The notes under the pieces are model-generated. The model saw only the letters and a list, made by a program, of their open reading frames with translations, searched no databases and was not told the DNA's origin. DNA of 64,000 bases, taken from positions 3,720,001 through 3,784,000 of the forward strand of contig JAEILZ010000006.1 in NCBI GenBank assembly GCA_018873225.1, written 5' to 3'. Positions 8,580-20,255 of the stretch are shown here, one piece after another. The stretch is from [Phialemoniopsis] sp. UDSM-2020. Lineage: Eukaryota; Ascomycota; Sordariomycetes; Thyridiales; Thyridiaceae. Both the position numbers and the translations under genes were made by a program. Within the stretch, counting starts at the first letter, position 1. Every line of letters begins with the position of its first letter.

Positions 8580-10894
8580 TCAGATGCGAGAGGGTTCAGT
8601 CAAGAGTGCCGCTGGGATGTGCACGTGGCGTGCCTTGAGATACTCTGCAAAGTTCTGTTGTCCTCTTGTTAGCGTCAGCAAGATGTTTGGACATCCGTCT
8701 TGAGACTCACCTTTCCGAGAGCATCCATCTTCACCGAACTGCTTACACCGGCACCTAGTAGGCCATGTACGACAAAGTGGACCGCCATAATGCCGGGAAA
8801 TTCACACCGTTCGATATGGGCATCTTGCGGTACTTCTTCCGCTGCGATGACTTAGAACATCAGATTTCATGTTAGCATGGCATCATCTTGAACCGGTGAA
8901 TAGTTGACGAAGCAGAACCTACTCTTGAATATCTCCACGGTGAGAAAGCTGCGAAGCCACTCATATTTTGCTTCGCTGTTATGCGATCCCGGGAAAAAGA
9001 AACCCACATTGACATTCGATCCCTTGTCTCCACTCCGGGCATAAACGGCCTGACCAAAAGGGATGGATTGAGTTGGTCCAAATGACTTCAAGGGCTTGCG
9101 GTTCTTAGTTTCCAGGTTTGTTTGCTGGGGAAGCTGACTCTTCCTTGTGATGGTTGCCGTGTCTGGAACATCTATGCTAGGCCGGGTCTTATCGATGAAG
9201 TGAACAGCCTGGTGGATGTGTTTGCGGTCATACAGCCCCGGGAAATATGTACAGATAAGCTTTGGCGCGGCAGTTCTGTAGTCGAGATTTGCTGTCAGCC
9301 CCGGATAGCCCTGGAGTTGGTTGCTCATCATCGGCCCGAGGAATCTGCCTGCAGTCAGCATCTTTGGGTCATGTGACTGTGCAAAGACCCGAAGTTGAAC
9401 TGTGGCTTCAAGCTGGTTCTTTGGGTTCTCCTTCGGCACTCCGTAAAGCTGAAAGTCGAGCACATCGAGCTTGGAACTGTCGATCATCCTACGAGCCATG
9501 GTCTCAAAACTCTTGGCCTTTTCAAGGGCGTCGAGTCCGGTTATGTAGACGGAGAACTCGGCCTGATACCCGCCAAGTGCCATAATGGCAACCTTCAACG
9601 TTTCTGGCGCTGCCAATCCTGTCATTGCTGTCAGAGACAGGCCATGAATATTTCTCGTTGATATCTTACCTCGTACTCCAGAAAGTCGGACTCGATCCTT
9701 TCCAGTTTGCTCAAGTGTGACATTGGTTAAGTCTGCGATGGTATCTGGGTTGTAATAGTATATGCCCTGGAGTTCATAGAGCAGCTGTCCTCGAAGGGTG
9801 TCAATATTGACACTAAACATTGTTAGTCCCCGCCAGAGAATAGCGGCTAGTCTAGTGCATTGTGTTGACTTACACTCCATTCTGTCCGGGCTGTTTCTGA
9901 ATGGTTGCCGTGCCGTCCATCGCGATCTCTGCTATGGGGAAAGATAAGTCGTAGTAATTCGGGGCCAAGCTCGCGAACCCAGCATAGTTTCCTCCTGTCT
10001 ACGATGAATCCAATTTCAGCAAAGCATTCTTTAATGCTTCTAGGAAAAACTCACTGCGTAGCAACCGCACTCTATCAGATGGCCAGCAACAAGAGCTCCC
10101 GCCAGCTTCTCAAACTCATCAACTCTCCAGTCATGCCACCAGGCCGCTGCCCCTATGACCTTTGATGATTCTGTCAGATACTGGGATGTTCTTCTAGAGC
10201 GAAGAATTGTACTCACAGTGCTTGCGTCTGTGCATCGTCCGCAAACCACAATGTCCGCGCCCTCCCTCAGTGCACGTACAATGGCCCAGCATCCGGTGTA
10301 GGCGTTCGCCTGGATAATCTCAGGATGATTGGTTTTCCATGTATCGAAGTCCCCAGTTGAGCGGGTCAGTGGCTCTATCGGCACATCCTTGACCCTATCC
10401 AGCAAATTGTCGCCTGATACAAAAGCCACCCGCTTCTTGCAACCTGCAGATGACAGGAAGGACTGCACTTTAGTGGCAAGACCTTCTGGGTTTAGGCCGC
10501 CTGCATTGACAATAACTTTGAGATCTGGGTTTCTGTAGTTGCGAAACTCATCGATCGCTATGCGAAGAGAATGCAGAAAGCCAGGCTCGTAACCATCGCC
10601 TTGACCTCTGTGACGTTGGAGTGATCTCGACGCGAGATTCGCCTGCGCATTGTGAGCAGTCTCTTTGCAGGCTCAGACGGTGTGCCCAGACCAGACTTAC
10701 CTCGGACAGCCAGTCGCCAGCTATGACGTCCACTGTCGTAGGACCTTGAAGCATAGACTTCAAACCTAGAAAGATGGTCAGCACTGCCGCGAAGCGTGGA
10801 CAAGGTGTCACTGCGGCTTACCGTCAAGACGATCCCCAGTAGACCCCGACACATTCCCAACCGAGACTGGTCGCCGTGGAGTAGATGGAGTCAT
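8580..10894 (-). CDS. AtuA-like protein (acyclic terpene utilisation family) with ferredoxin-fold C-terminus
   Basis: Nine exons: 10822-10894, 10701-10765, 10217-10642, 10055-10159, 9874-9998, 9670-9812, 8923-9618, 8711-8850 and 8580-8654. They join to 615 aa with every junction in phase. Key segments are VSVGNVSGSTGDRLDG, DVIAGDWLSE, VIVNAGGLNPEGLATKV, VVCGRCTDASTVIGAAAWWHDW, GHLIECGCYATGGNYAGF and IAMDGTATIQKQPGQNGVV. These match the AtuA (formerly DUF1446) family. The C-terminal VYARSGDKGSNVNVGFFF and FPGIMAVHFVVHGLLGAGV segments match the AtuA-like ferredoxin-fold domain. AtuA was named from citronellol/geraniol catabolism in Pseudomonas; its chemistry is not settled. The product ends in SRI, at best a weak PTS1. 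I chose ATG 10894 because homologues begin just before the VGN..G segment; an in-frame extension runs to about 11056. Confidence 0.88.
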
Positions 10895-11331
10895 CTTGCA
10901 ACGATCATGCATGTACTCGTCGAGGTCGTAACGATGCCTTTGCACAGTGGACTGTCCAAATTGGGTTCTTCTACATGACTCTAAAATGCGCCATGATTTA
11001 TCCTCTACAACTTCCAGGCCTCGGATCGTGAGTGATGAGCCAGGAGACTTGCACATGCGTGCGGGGTGATGGCCGGCAACTGACCAATAGTGATCGCGAA
11101 TAACGCGGCACCGATAAAAGAAGTGGCCCCAACCTGCAGGTCGAAGTATTCAGCACCCTTGCAACGGACAGATCAGAACCAACCACATTCGGCATGATCC
11201 ACTATTTGGAATGTGACGCATCTTGAAATTAGCTGACTGACTCTTAAGGCATAATTCAATCAGTTAGCATACCTCTCTGCTGGCTGCCAGCAAATCAATG
11301 TACGCAGTTGCGGTCTGAGATCGATGTCAAC
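10895..11331. promoter_or_regulatory. divergent promoter between AtuA-like and acyl-CoA ligase genes
   Basis: A 437-bp bidirectional promoter. GCGGCACCGA at 11105-11114 matches seven of the eight defined positions of the cluster palindrome TCGGNNCCGA. No other gene is evident. Confidence 0.5.
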
Positions 11332-13322
11332 ATGGCGCAAACTTACGAGTCACCGTACCGTCTGGATATTCCCAATGTCGATTTACCCACCTTCATTTTC
11401 TCTGGATCCCTCGAGGAGAGATCAAAAAAGCAATACTTCAACGCAGACAACCCGGAGCAGAACTTCAGCTTACTAGAGGCCGAGATATGGGTCAAGCAAT
11501 GGGCCAAGGGGTTGCAAAACTGCGGTCTTGCGCCAAATGACAAGGTCCTGCTTTACTCTGGCAATTCCCTCTATTTCCCGGTTCTCCTCTGGGGAGTTTT
11601 AGCGTCTGGCTGTGTCTTCACGGGTTGCTCGCCAACAAGCTCTGTCGCAGGCAAGCAATCTCGATTCAATGAGGCCAATGTATGATAGAGATTCTAATAT
11701 TTACCAGAGTTGTCATATCAGCTACGTGACTCGGAGGCACGACTACTCCTTACTAACGAAGCATGTCTAAGTACGGCAATCCGTGCAGCAGAGCAGATTG
11801 GCCTCCCCCGCGACCGGATTTACGTCTTCTCAGCCCTTCACGACAACAGAACGTACCCTGTCAGACGTTGGACGGATCTGTGGGCGTCAGAGGAGAGTAT
11901 CCGGGGCTGGAGGTGGCGGCAGTTGACCACACAAGCAGAGGCGCAGGCCACGACTGCTGTGATCAATTACTCCAGCGGGTGAGTCAACCATCCCCACTAC
12001 TGCAGCTCGGCCATGATCTGATCATACCTGACAGCACAACCGGGGTTCCGAAAGGAGTTGAGATATCGCACTACAACATCGTGGCCAACTCAGCTCAAGT
12101 TGCCTTTAAACGGAACATGGTGGCCGAGACAGAATCAGGGCGCGCGAGGAAACAGCGCATAGATCTCTCCGGCGAGCGGTGGCTGGCACCTCTACCAATG
12201 TTTCATGCATATGTTGGTGAACCGAAACATTGCAATGTGTTATTCTCGGGTCGCAAATACTCACTGACCACTCCCAGGGCCAAGCATACTACTGCACAAC
12301 AGCGGCGATTACTGGATGCAAAGTCTTCATCATGCCGAAGTACGACTTGCAAAAGTATCTGTTGTATCTCGACATATACCGCATCACGTTTTTGACAGGC
12401 GTCCCCGCATTACTGGTGTCACTTGCGAAGCATAGGCATGCGTCCTCCTACAACCTGAAAGCCATCGAATCAGTGGTCAGCGGGTCCGCTCCGCTAAGTC
12501 CCGAGATTGGCAAACTCGTGCAAGAGACACATCTCCGTTCTGGAGTGCGGGTGAAGCAGGGCTGGGGTCTCACAGAGACGACGTGCTCGGCGACGGGATT
12601 CGCGCAGGACGAGGAAGACGATGGGCGCTCGATTGGCTGGCTAAACCCAAACATGCGTGCCAAGGTAGTTCCTATCCCCGAGTATGGCTTTGAGGAAGGA
12701 CAAAAGATCCCCTATACGGTTGGTGAGATTTGGATCTCCGGGCCAAACGTTATGAAGGGGTACTATAAGCGGCCAAAGGAGACTGCGCAGTGCATTGTGA
12801 TGGAGGGATCCGATCGATGGTTTCGTACCGGAGATATTGGCTATGCTGATGATCGCGGGTGCTTTTATATCATCGACAGGTTGAAGGTACGTGAAATCTC
12901 TTCCATCATTGAGGGAGGGACTGAATGTTAATCGCCAAAACTTTAGGAGCTCATCAAGGTCAAAGGCCTCCAGGTGGCCCCGGCAGAGATTGAACAGACC
13001 CTCTTGACGCATCCCGGCATCAAAGACGCGGCTGTGGTTGGCCTGAAAAGGTAAGACTATTTCTTTCATCACAACTACGTCTGGCTACTGATCCTCTTGC
13101 AGACGGGATGGCGAATACCCCAAAGCGTTCATAGTGCCTCAGGATCCCAGTCATCCCCCTACTGAGCGTGAGGTGCGGAAGCATGTAGAAGATCGTCTGT
13201 CCAGACACAAGTGGCTCACGGCAGGTGTCGAGATGATCGATACGATTCCCAAAACACCGAGTGGCAAGGTTATGCGGCGTTTGCTGATGAAGCGGGAGAC
13301 TACCAGTCAGGCCAAGCTATAG
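11332..13322 (+). CDS. 4-coumarate:CoA ligase-like acyl-CoA synthetase, peroxisomal
   Basis: Six exons: 11332-11650, 11708-11978, 12035-12212, 12278-12886, 12947-13050 and 13103-13322, giving 566 aa. ANL-superfamily motifs are in order: [20 protein letters not shown] (AMP-binding P-loop), [68 protein letters not shown] and the C-terminal catalytic lysine in [11 protein letters not shown]. The enzyme activates a carboxylic acid to its acyl-AMP and then to acyl-CoA. It ends in AKL, a functional PTS1 class. The first intron must use a GC donor (CAG|GCAAGC) to give the expected [17 protein letters not shown]. It is divergent from the AtuA-like gene and convergent with the esterase. The acid substrate is unknown. 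Confidence 0.93.
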
Positions 13323-13456
13323 AATTGGCAAATTGGATAATGGCATTGACTTTGCACGGGTCACTCCTCAAGGAAGACATGCTTAACGCGATGAGCTTGT
13401 TGTACATACTTGGTTATCATGTTGACTATGCTGGCTTATTCATGCTAAAGTCTAAT

Positions 13457-14633
13457 TCAAGAAACGTGGCTCTTCATCCAGTCCACTATCTGCAAATCAG
13501 TGCGCCTGCATGCGGCTGGATCTACAAGCCGCGACCCCATGGCGTATATATGTAGCTGTGCGGGCTCAACGTGCAAGTGATAAGATATCCCTGCCGTCGA
13601 GCAGAGCCGCGCCCATGACCGAGAGTCGTAGAGCGCAAATTCGGCAGCACCGACGAGGATTAGTTGTGGACTGAGTTCATTAATTTCTCTCGGCAGACGA
13701 TAGAGGGGGTTGACTTCTGGTGCGTCCAGTGGATATTCCCCAACGAATTGGCTGACCATCTCAGGGACTGTTTGGTTCGCCATGATGAAGTAGTCACTCT
13801 CCGCAGCTGCGTTGCCACCTTCGAAGGCTGTCATGGCCATATCCATCCATGGTGAAAGGAGAACGCATGTGGCCGGCTGGGGCAAACCAAGTCTCTGCAG
13901 TTCGATTGAGGAGAGCACACAGAGACCTCCTACAATAAGAAACGTTAGAAAGATTTGAGGATGAAGGTATGAACGGACTACTTGCCTCCTGCCGAATCAC
14001 CCATGAAGATGATGTTCTGGGGTTGAAAGCCATCCTCCAGCAACTTTCGATAGGTTGACCCGAATGCGTTGACTTGAGATGGGTGTGAACTCTCATGTGA
14101 TAGTGCTGCGTGGATGCATATTATTAGAATGGCCAAATGATACCACCAGAATACTGGCAAGACTCACGATACTCGACGCTCAGGAAAGCAAGATCAAGTC
14201 CACACCGCTTTGCTACCCTTTCCCACCTCTCCATGTAATCTACGTACATTCTAGCCTCTCCGCGAGCATAGCCTCCACCATGCGCGTAAATTGCTATGCA
14301 GCGTTTGACCTTTGCGTCAAGACCCATACTAGCCCGGAAGGAGCCCAGATCTTTTGTCCCAGGTATGAGATACGTTGTACAATCATCGTGAATTTTTCTA
14401 GCTCGTGATTCCGGCAGATCTCCCACGGGAAGTCTCCGTGCCAGCTCTGGGTAATTAGTTGAGGTAGCTGATAAGAACGCCCGGGTGAGTTGAATCCGCA
14501 AATTCTGGTACGAGGGCACAAATGGGAGTAGAATACGCCGTAATAGCACAAGTGAAACAAGAGCAGAGAAAGTGTACCCGAATTTGAGACTCTTGAGCGG
14601 GTGCTTCAGCAGAAGGGCCAAAAGCGCCGCCAT
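13457..14633 (-). CDS. membrane-anchored alpha/beta-hydrolase, hormone-sensitive lipase type
   Basis: Exons are 14168-14633, 13986-14105 and 13457-13929, giving 352 aa. An N-terminal hydrophobic segment (FSALVSLVLLRRILLPF) suggests a membrane anchor. The catalytic features of the HSL/arylacetamide deacetylase family are present. They are AHGGGYARG (oxyanion hole), FMGDSAGGG (nucleophile Ser), an acidic residue in the LILVGAAEFALYDSRSWA region and His in EPAQLHIYAMG. It hydrolyses esters or lactones. The second intron (13930-13985) requires a GC donor (GAG|GCAAGT) to keep frame. Divergent transcription from the Baeyer-Villiger monooxygenase suggests it cleaves that enzyme's ester product. There is no PTS1. 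Confidence 0.9.
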
Positions 14634-15035
14634 GCTGTGCTCGTCGAGTATTTGGAAAGTAAAAGATGACTAAAGACACGCATGAGCCACGAAAAGTCTA
14701 TCAGATGCGAGACCGTCTCGTCGATCAGGCCTGGGACAGGGCAGAATTCGATGGCCTAACGGTGCTGAGACTTCGGGCTCTTTGCACCGACATGCCGATG
14801 TGGTATTAGCTGGCTGGGCACACCCGCCTCGGCACCGGCACCGAGGACCCGCCTCCAAACCACCCCTCCACACTCGCCCCCCCCATTGAGCCCCTCGGAA
14901 TGGATATGCCGACCTTGGCGAAAACATGTCAGGAGATCAGGCGAGCTTATCCGAATACAATATTGGTGGTTAGGCCTGCGAGGTCTCGAAGCTACGGTAC
15001 GGACATCATTGAAAGGTTGAACAGTTTAATTCAGC
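14634..15035. promoter_or_regulatory. divergent promoter between esterase and Baeyer-Villiger genes
   Basis: This 402-bp bidirectional promoter contains CCTCGGCACCGGCACCGAGG at 14827-14846. Two overlapping near-copies of TCGGNNCCGA lie inside inverted CCTCGG/CCGAGG arms. One control element here could serve both genes. Confidence 0.6.
14827..14846. promoter_or_regulatory. inverted CCTCGG..CCGAGG element
   Basis: Six-base arms CCTCGG and CCGAGG are separated by 8 bp. The element also reads as TCGGCACCGG overlapping CCGGCACCGA, each one mismatch from the cluster palindrome. CCTCGG is the known core bound by FarA/FarB in Aspergillus and by the cutinase regulator CTF1 in Fusarium. Confidence 0.55.
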
Positions 15036-16878
15036 ATGCCTCACAACGTCGACATGAACAGGGGCGGGGTGAATGGCGACTCACCCAAGATGCCTGAGCA
15101 TCCCCAAAGTGAAACGAACGGCCATCAGAATGGCACATCGGAGTCTAGCTACAAGATTCGGGAGACTCCGATGGGGACTAGGCGGAAGCTAAAGGTTATC
15201 TTCATGGGGATGGGCTGTAGCGGCATTGACTTTGCGCGACAGCTGGAGCGGAAGATGCAGGATGTCACTCTGGTCATCTACGGTAAGGAAAGGCCCTGAC
15301 CCAATGACGCCACGACACTAACATTGTACATATGCAGAGAAGAACAACGAGATCGGTGGAACTTGGCTAGAGAACCGGTACCCAGGCTGCGCGTGTGACA
15401 TCCCGAGCGTGTGCTACCAGTACAGCTGGGCGAGGAAGCCAGACTGGTCTCAATACTACTCTGGGTCTCGCGAGATTCATCAGTACTTCAAGGACGTCGC
15501 CGCGGATACTGGCGTTATCAAGTACTGCCATTTGAATCACAAGATCATCCGCGCCGAGTGGCTCACGACGGAGGGCAAGTGGAAGATCACGGTCATGCGC
15601 AACAACAACCCGGACGACACATTCTACGACTACGCCGATTTCTTCCTCCACGGAGGTGGGGTGCTTAACAACTGGCGCTGGCCTAAAATCCAAGACCTCC
15701 ATTCTTTCAAGGGGCCGATGCTGCACACGGCTCGCTGGGATGACTCGATAAGCCTCAAAGGCAAGAAGGTGCTCCAGATCGGCGTCGGGAGTTCGGGCGT
15801 GCAGGTCGCACCAGCAATTATCGATGATGTCGACCAACTCAACATCGTTGCTCGTTCACCAGTATGGGTCACCGCCGGTTTCGCTCCGACTTACGCCGGC
15901 CCAGCAGGCAAGAATTTCGCTTACTCCGAAGAGACGAAGGAGAAGTTCCGATCTGACCCAGAATTCTATCTCTCGTATTGCAAAGCCATCGAGTCTGAAC
16001 TCAATGTTCGCTTCAAATTCCTGATCAATGGCTCTCCAGACGCCATCGCTTCTCGCGCATACTCGACCGGTGAGATGCGCTCGAAGCTCGCCTCGAAGCC
16101 AGAGCTCATGGACAAGCTCATACCGAGCAACTTTGGCGTAGGCTGCCGTCGTCCGACGCCTGGCAATGGGTTCTTAGAAGCCCTCTGCAACGAGAAGACG
16201 AACGTGTTCACCGGCGAGATTGAACGGATAACTACAACAGGCTTCGTGGATGCGGATGGCATGGCACATGATGTGGACGTTATCATCTGCGCGACCGGGT
16301 TCGACACCAGCTTTCGGCCCCAATTTCCTGTAATCGTCGACGGCCGGAATCTCCAAGAGCGATTTGACGGTGACACGATCGGCTACCTCGGCCTTTCCGT
16401 GCCGGAGATACCCAACTATTTCATCTTCATTGGACCGTACGGTCCCCTCGGACATGGCTCCGTCGTGCCCATGGTGGAGTCGTACACAAATTACATCCTA
16501 CAAGTGCTAGACAAGGCGCAGGTTGAAGACATCAAGAGCGTGAGAGTCCGTCAGACGGTGGCAGAGGAGTTCACACGCCACTCGGATCTCTACCTCCAGC
16601 GCACCGCGTGGTCCGGCCCATGCAGCTCTTGGTTCAAAAACGGACAGGCAGGACGTAAGCCACTCTGCTGGCCAGGATCAAGAGTACACTACCTCACGAT
16701 GCTCCAAAAGCCGCGTTTCGAAGACTTTGACGTCGAATACCTGTCAGAAAACAGGTTCAATTTTCTGGGCAATGGGTTTGACACGCGCGAGTTCGATGGA
16801 AGGGATCTCACTTGGTATTATGGATTGCTAGATGATCAGGACTTGCAACCAAAGTCCTTTCCTAGTCCCGTGTATTGA
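15036..16878 (+). CDS. Baeyer-Villiger/flavin monooxygenase
   Basis: Exons are 15036-15282 and 15338-16878; the intron has a CACTAAC branch site. The product is 595 aa. FAD Rossmann motif GMGCSG is at about residues 58-63, followed by EIGGTWLENRYPGCACD. The Baeyer-Villiger fingerprint F-x-G-x3-H-x3-W-D is exact (FKGPMLHTARWD, about 206-217). The NADPH Rossmann motif GVGSSG is at about 231-236, with CATGFD towards the C-terminal part. Class I Baeyer-Villiger enzymes insert one oxygen beside a carbonyl using NADPH and O2, making esters or lactones. No signal peptide or PTS1 is present. It is divergent from the esterase gene across a shared promoter carrying the cluster element. Confidence 0.93.
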
Positions 16879-17010
16879 TAGGCACTTATTACATATGACG
16901 TCAGTAGCGTATAATGATTTATAATATGCGTCTTCCATTGGTGTCTACAACTGCTCACTAGCCGTATGTGACATGAAAGCTGTCTTCGTGTTCATGACGT
17001 TGAAAATACA

Positions 17011-19547
17011 TCAGTGGCCAGCATGCGGAACACGTAGGCTCTCTATCCAATCATAGTCACCTGCGACAGGTAGCACATGGAACTGGTCTTCCATGCCGTC
17101 CACGCTCGGCAAATCAAGACCGGCGAACAGGTCAAAGTCATCGCCAAACTCCATGAAAGTTGTATCCTGTGCAATGGCAGCCTCCACTTCCTGAGTCCCG
17201 GTAGCACAGTCTTTGCTTGCTGGCTTTCGACTAGTAGCACCGGGCGCCACATTGAGACTGTCATCAAGGCTGAGCCCTGTCTGTTTGATGGCAGCTTCAA
17301 ACATGCGCACGGTCCATCTCAGATGGTTCCAGTGTTCGCAGCTCTCGCGCAGATACTCGATATCGTTGAAGATTTGCGTCCTCATTGCGAGTTTCTTCCT
17401 CGAGTCGGTTGCAGAGTCCAAGGCAATTTCGATACGCATAGCCAGGTTTGTTGATGCACACATCAAGCTAAGTGATACGACAAACGTCAGTCATCCCACA
17501 ATAGTAGACTCAGATGACGCTTCGAACTTACAAAGATAGCGGGCATAACCTCAGAACATCATGTAGTGAAGCTCGTTGAATGATGGCCGAGAGTTCAAAC
17601 ATGGCGTTCTCTTGCTTTTGTCTGACAGTGGCTGCCGATTTGATATCGCCTCGGCGCTGGTAGTATGCTCGGAGTGCTCGCTGCAAGACGGCTTCCATTC
17701 GGAAGCTCATTCCCAGGAGGACCAGAATGCAAACGTTTTCAGTGGACCATTCTTGCAATGTGCCGACAGCAAGTTCGGGATCCATTTGTCTCTTCCACTC
17801 AAAAATCTCGTTGTCAAGACATTTGACCTCGTCGGTGGAAGGTTCTTTTCCAGGTGTTGTGAGTTGAACCAGAAATTTGTTACCTAGGACGCAGTCAGCT
17901 ATGCTCAGAGATAAGGACACAAGGCAGCCTCACTGATAATAGAGAGCCTACAATTCTCCACCATGTAGAGCTTATGCAGCCGACTGGTGGTTCCAATGAT
18001 GGATTGCAGCTCTTGTGGAACCTCACCATCCGGCCAATCCTCGTCTGTGAGCGCCGTCGTGTCACAGAAGCGATCATCGAACTCTTTCAGATTGCATAGA
18101 CCAGATACGGACAACAGAACGTCTCGATTGTATAGTATCCACCATATGCGGCGGAAGAGTTTCTTCGAGCTGGGGCCGAGCCTCTCTGACGTGTACTGAC
18201 GGTGGAGACCTAATTGCGTGGCGATACGACACGCGTTGCTAAACCAGTATCTGTAGTCCTTGTCGCCAGCATAAGAGATTGACAGCGAGCTGAGCATGTA
18301 TGACCCCTGAAGTCGTGGCAATTGACTCCTTTCATATCCTAGATCATACATCAAGGTCGCGCGTGAGTAGAATGCCTTTTGTGCCGCCACTCGATCGCCA
18401 TATCCCATTTGGCTCAACAGGTCGACCGATGCGTAAGGAATCACGCTGGCGAGTATCGATTGCATCAAGAAGGCAGAATACCGTCCGGCAAAGTAGTCTT
18501 GCACAGTCTGAATGGGGTCGAGTATTGGGGCGTAGGGGTAGACGCATGAGAAGTAAATGCGGAGAAGTTGGGTACTGCGTATTTGTATATCAGAACAGTG
18601 CGCTCGGAGTCTGCAAGGGTACACAACTTACCAGATGCTTTGAGGGGGAAGTGTCAGTGCTCCTTTTTGTTCTAGATATGTAAGGTCCACAAGATCAAGA
18701 CCGGCGATCCCCGGTAACCTGTTTGCAACTGCACTGGATGTACCTCGTAGCTTGATACACGTGAGGCGGTTTGGCATGCGTTTGCCAAGAGCCTCGCTCA
18801 GTATTGTCACAGGCGAGACGCCTTCGTGGTACTCGATGACCTCGCAAGCTTCGTCCGGACCGCCACTGTCTGTTGGTGAAAGATTTGTGACTGCATTTCG
18901 TGACATGTTCTCCGCGAGGCGCACATGGACATCCTCCTCGTCGACGCTCTCTTCAGTGGACTCCGTTTCGATTGTGCTGAGGTCAGGAAGCTCGACGATG
19001 GCTGGCTCTGCATGACTGGTAATAGTTGTTGTCTCTGGTAGATGCATATATGACTGAGTCCCCCATGTCTGGGGCGTTGAAGGTCCCGAACCGGGTGAAC
19101 CAGATTGCTTTGACACCCAGTTAGAGACAGCCTAGGACCCAAGAACTGATCGACTTCTCTTACATTAACACGTCCAGACAGGGCATCCTGGACGCAAATC
19201 TCTTCTTGGAAGTGTACTGTGTTGGTTCGGGATGGAGAGGGTCTCTGGTGCTGCGAATTACGTCGATGAAGATGCTGAGGATTTCTTTACGCGTTCGACA
19301 GTTAATCGTTAGCCACAGAGAGATACTAGAGGTGGCCAATTCAGGACTGGTCTTACCTTATTGCTTCGCCATTTCCGCCCGCGGCAACCAGTACACATGT
19401 ACGTTCCTGATTCCGCCGGCGACATCTCGTACACGGAACTCCAACCTGCCAGGCATCACAACGGACCTTTCTCGAATGGCAGTGGTAGCAGGCGCGTGGT
19501 TTCTTCACTGGGCGCCTCTCGATCCGAGTTTCCACGAATCCAGTCAT
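17011..19547 (-). CDS. Zn2Cys6 transcription factor, likely cluster regulator
   Basis: Six exons: 19357-19547, 19164-19284, 18632-19131, 17934-18574, 17532-17883 and 17011-17467. They give 753 aa. The zinc cluster C-x2-C-x6-C-x8-C-x2-C-x8-C uses Cys 20, 23, 30, 39, 42 and 51 (ACYHCHSRKVRC...PCTRCRRR) and is preceded by basic residues. An acidic Ser/Thr/Glu-rich linker follows. The fungal-specific middle homology domain contains YSRATLMYDLGYERS, ACRIATQLGLHRQY and KLFRRIWWILYNRDVLLS. It lies inside the catabolic cluster, and an exact TCGGCACCGA palindrome is about 300 bp upstream of its start, consistent with autoregulation. An alternative in-frame ATG is at 19589. Confidence 0.9.
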
Positions 19548-20255
19548 GTCGTACGCAGAGAGCTCTCTCACGATACAATGACGAGGCATTGGCGATGGGA
19601 GTTGCTTCGAGATAGATTCCGATATGCCCCTCCAGATGAAGTGATTTACCATGTCGTCGACAGGGGGGCTTCAGGGTGTCTGGGGTTCTGTGGAGCAAAA
19701 GTATGGGGAAGTGAGTCGTCTCGCAATAGCGGATTGCTCCCCGCATGAGCCCACGGATCAAACCCACTGGGGTGATGATATCCGGCCAGACTAGGGAAAA
19801 TGCGGTTTAGAGCAAACGCCCAGAAGCCAAGAAGAGGGGGTGACAAACCCTCGGCACCGAGGTTTCTGGCCTTAGGATTGGTCCAAGTCAGGACACCTAC
19901 CCTGAACACGAGCGTGGACAGGTCACCATGCGATGTGTTTACAGAAGCGAGAAGCTCGTAGGCCCTAAGATGAACGCCTCACTTGGGAGACCCGTCTGAA
20001 GGACCTCTTGAAGTTCAGATTTATGACTGCTTTGAGATGCTTTGCGATTCACATGGGGCTGGACCCGATGAACTGAAATTGGGGTCAGAGACTGGTGCAA
20101 GTGCAGATTGGTCAAATAACAAAATCGCTGTTTATAATAATTGATTACTATTAAGTGATGTTCGAGTACGGTTATACTCATGAGCGTCTCAGGTCGTTCC
20201 ATCCTGAGCCGGTTCAGACAGCCTGAAGGAATGATGTTAGGTAATGAGCGGCTCC
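19548..20255. promoter_or_regulatory. promoter region of the cluster regulator
   Basis: A 708-bp gap between two minus-strand genes. It contains the exact palindrome at 19851, flanked to give CCTCGGCACCGAGG, and an AT-rich part near 20110-20165 that is probably the 3' UTR of the transporter gene. Confidence 0.5.
19849..19862. promoter_or_regulatory. palindrome CCTCGGCACCGAGG
   Basis: The most extended copy of the cluster motif: exact TCGGCACCGA (19851-19860) with CC and GG flanks, so that two CCTCGG cores face each other across 2 bp. It lies 304 bp upstream of the regulator start. Confidence 0.7.

Noticed and set aside
9330..9342. TCGG-C-CCGA-like sequence inside the AtuA gene
   Set aside because: Spacing is 1 bp rather than 2 and it lies in coding sequence, so it was not counted as a cluster element.
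10895..11056. Upstream extension of the AtuA-like protein to an earlier start
   Set aside because: The added residues do not resemble AtuA N-termini. The family-like sequence begins right after ATG 10894.
15550..15562. TCCGCGCCGA inside the Baeyer-Villiger gene
   Set aside because: One mismatch and within a conserved coding exon; expected by chance in GC-rich coding DNA.
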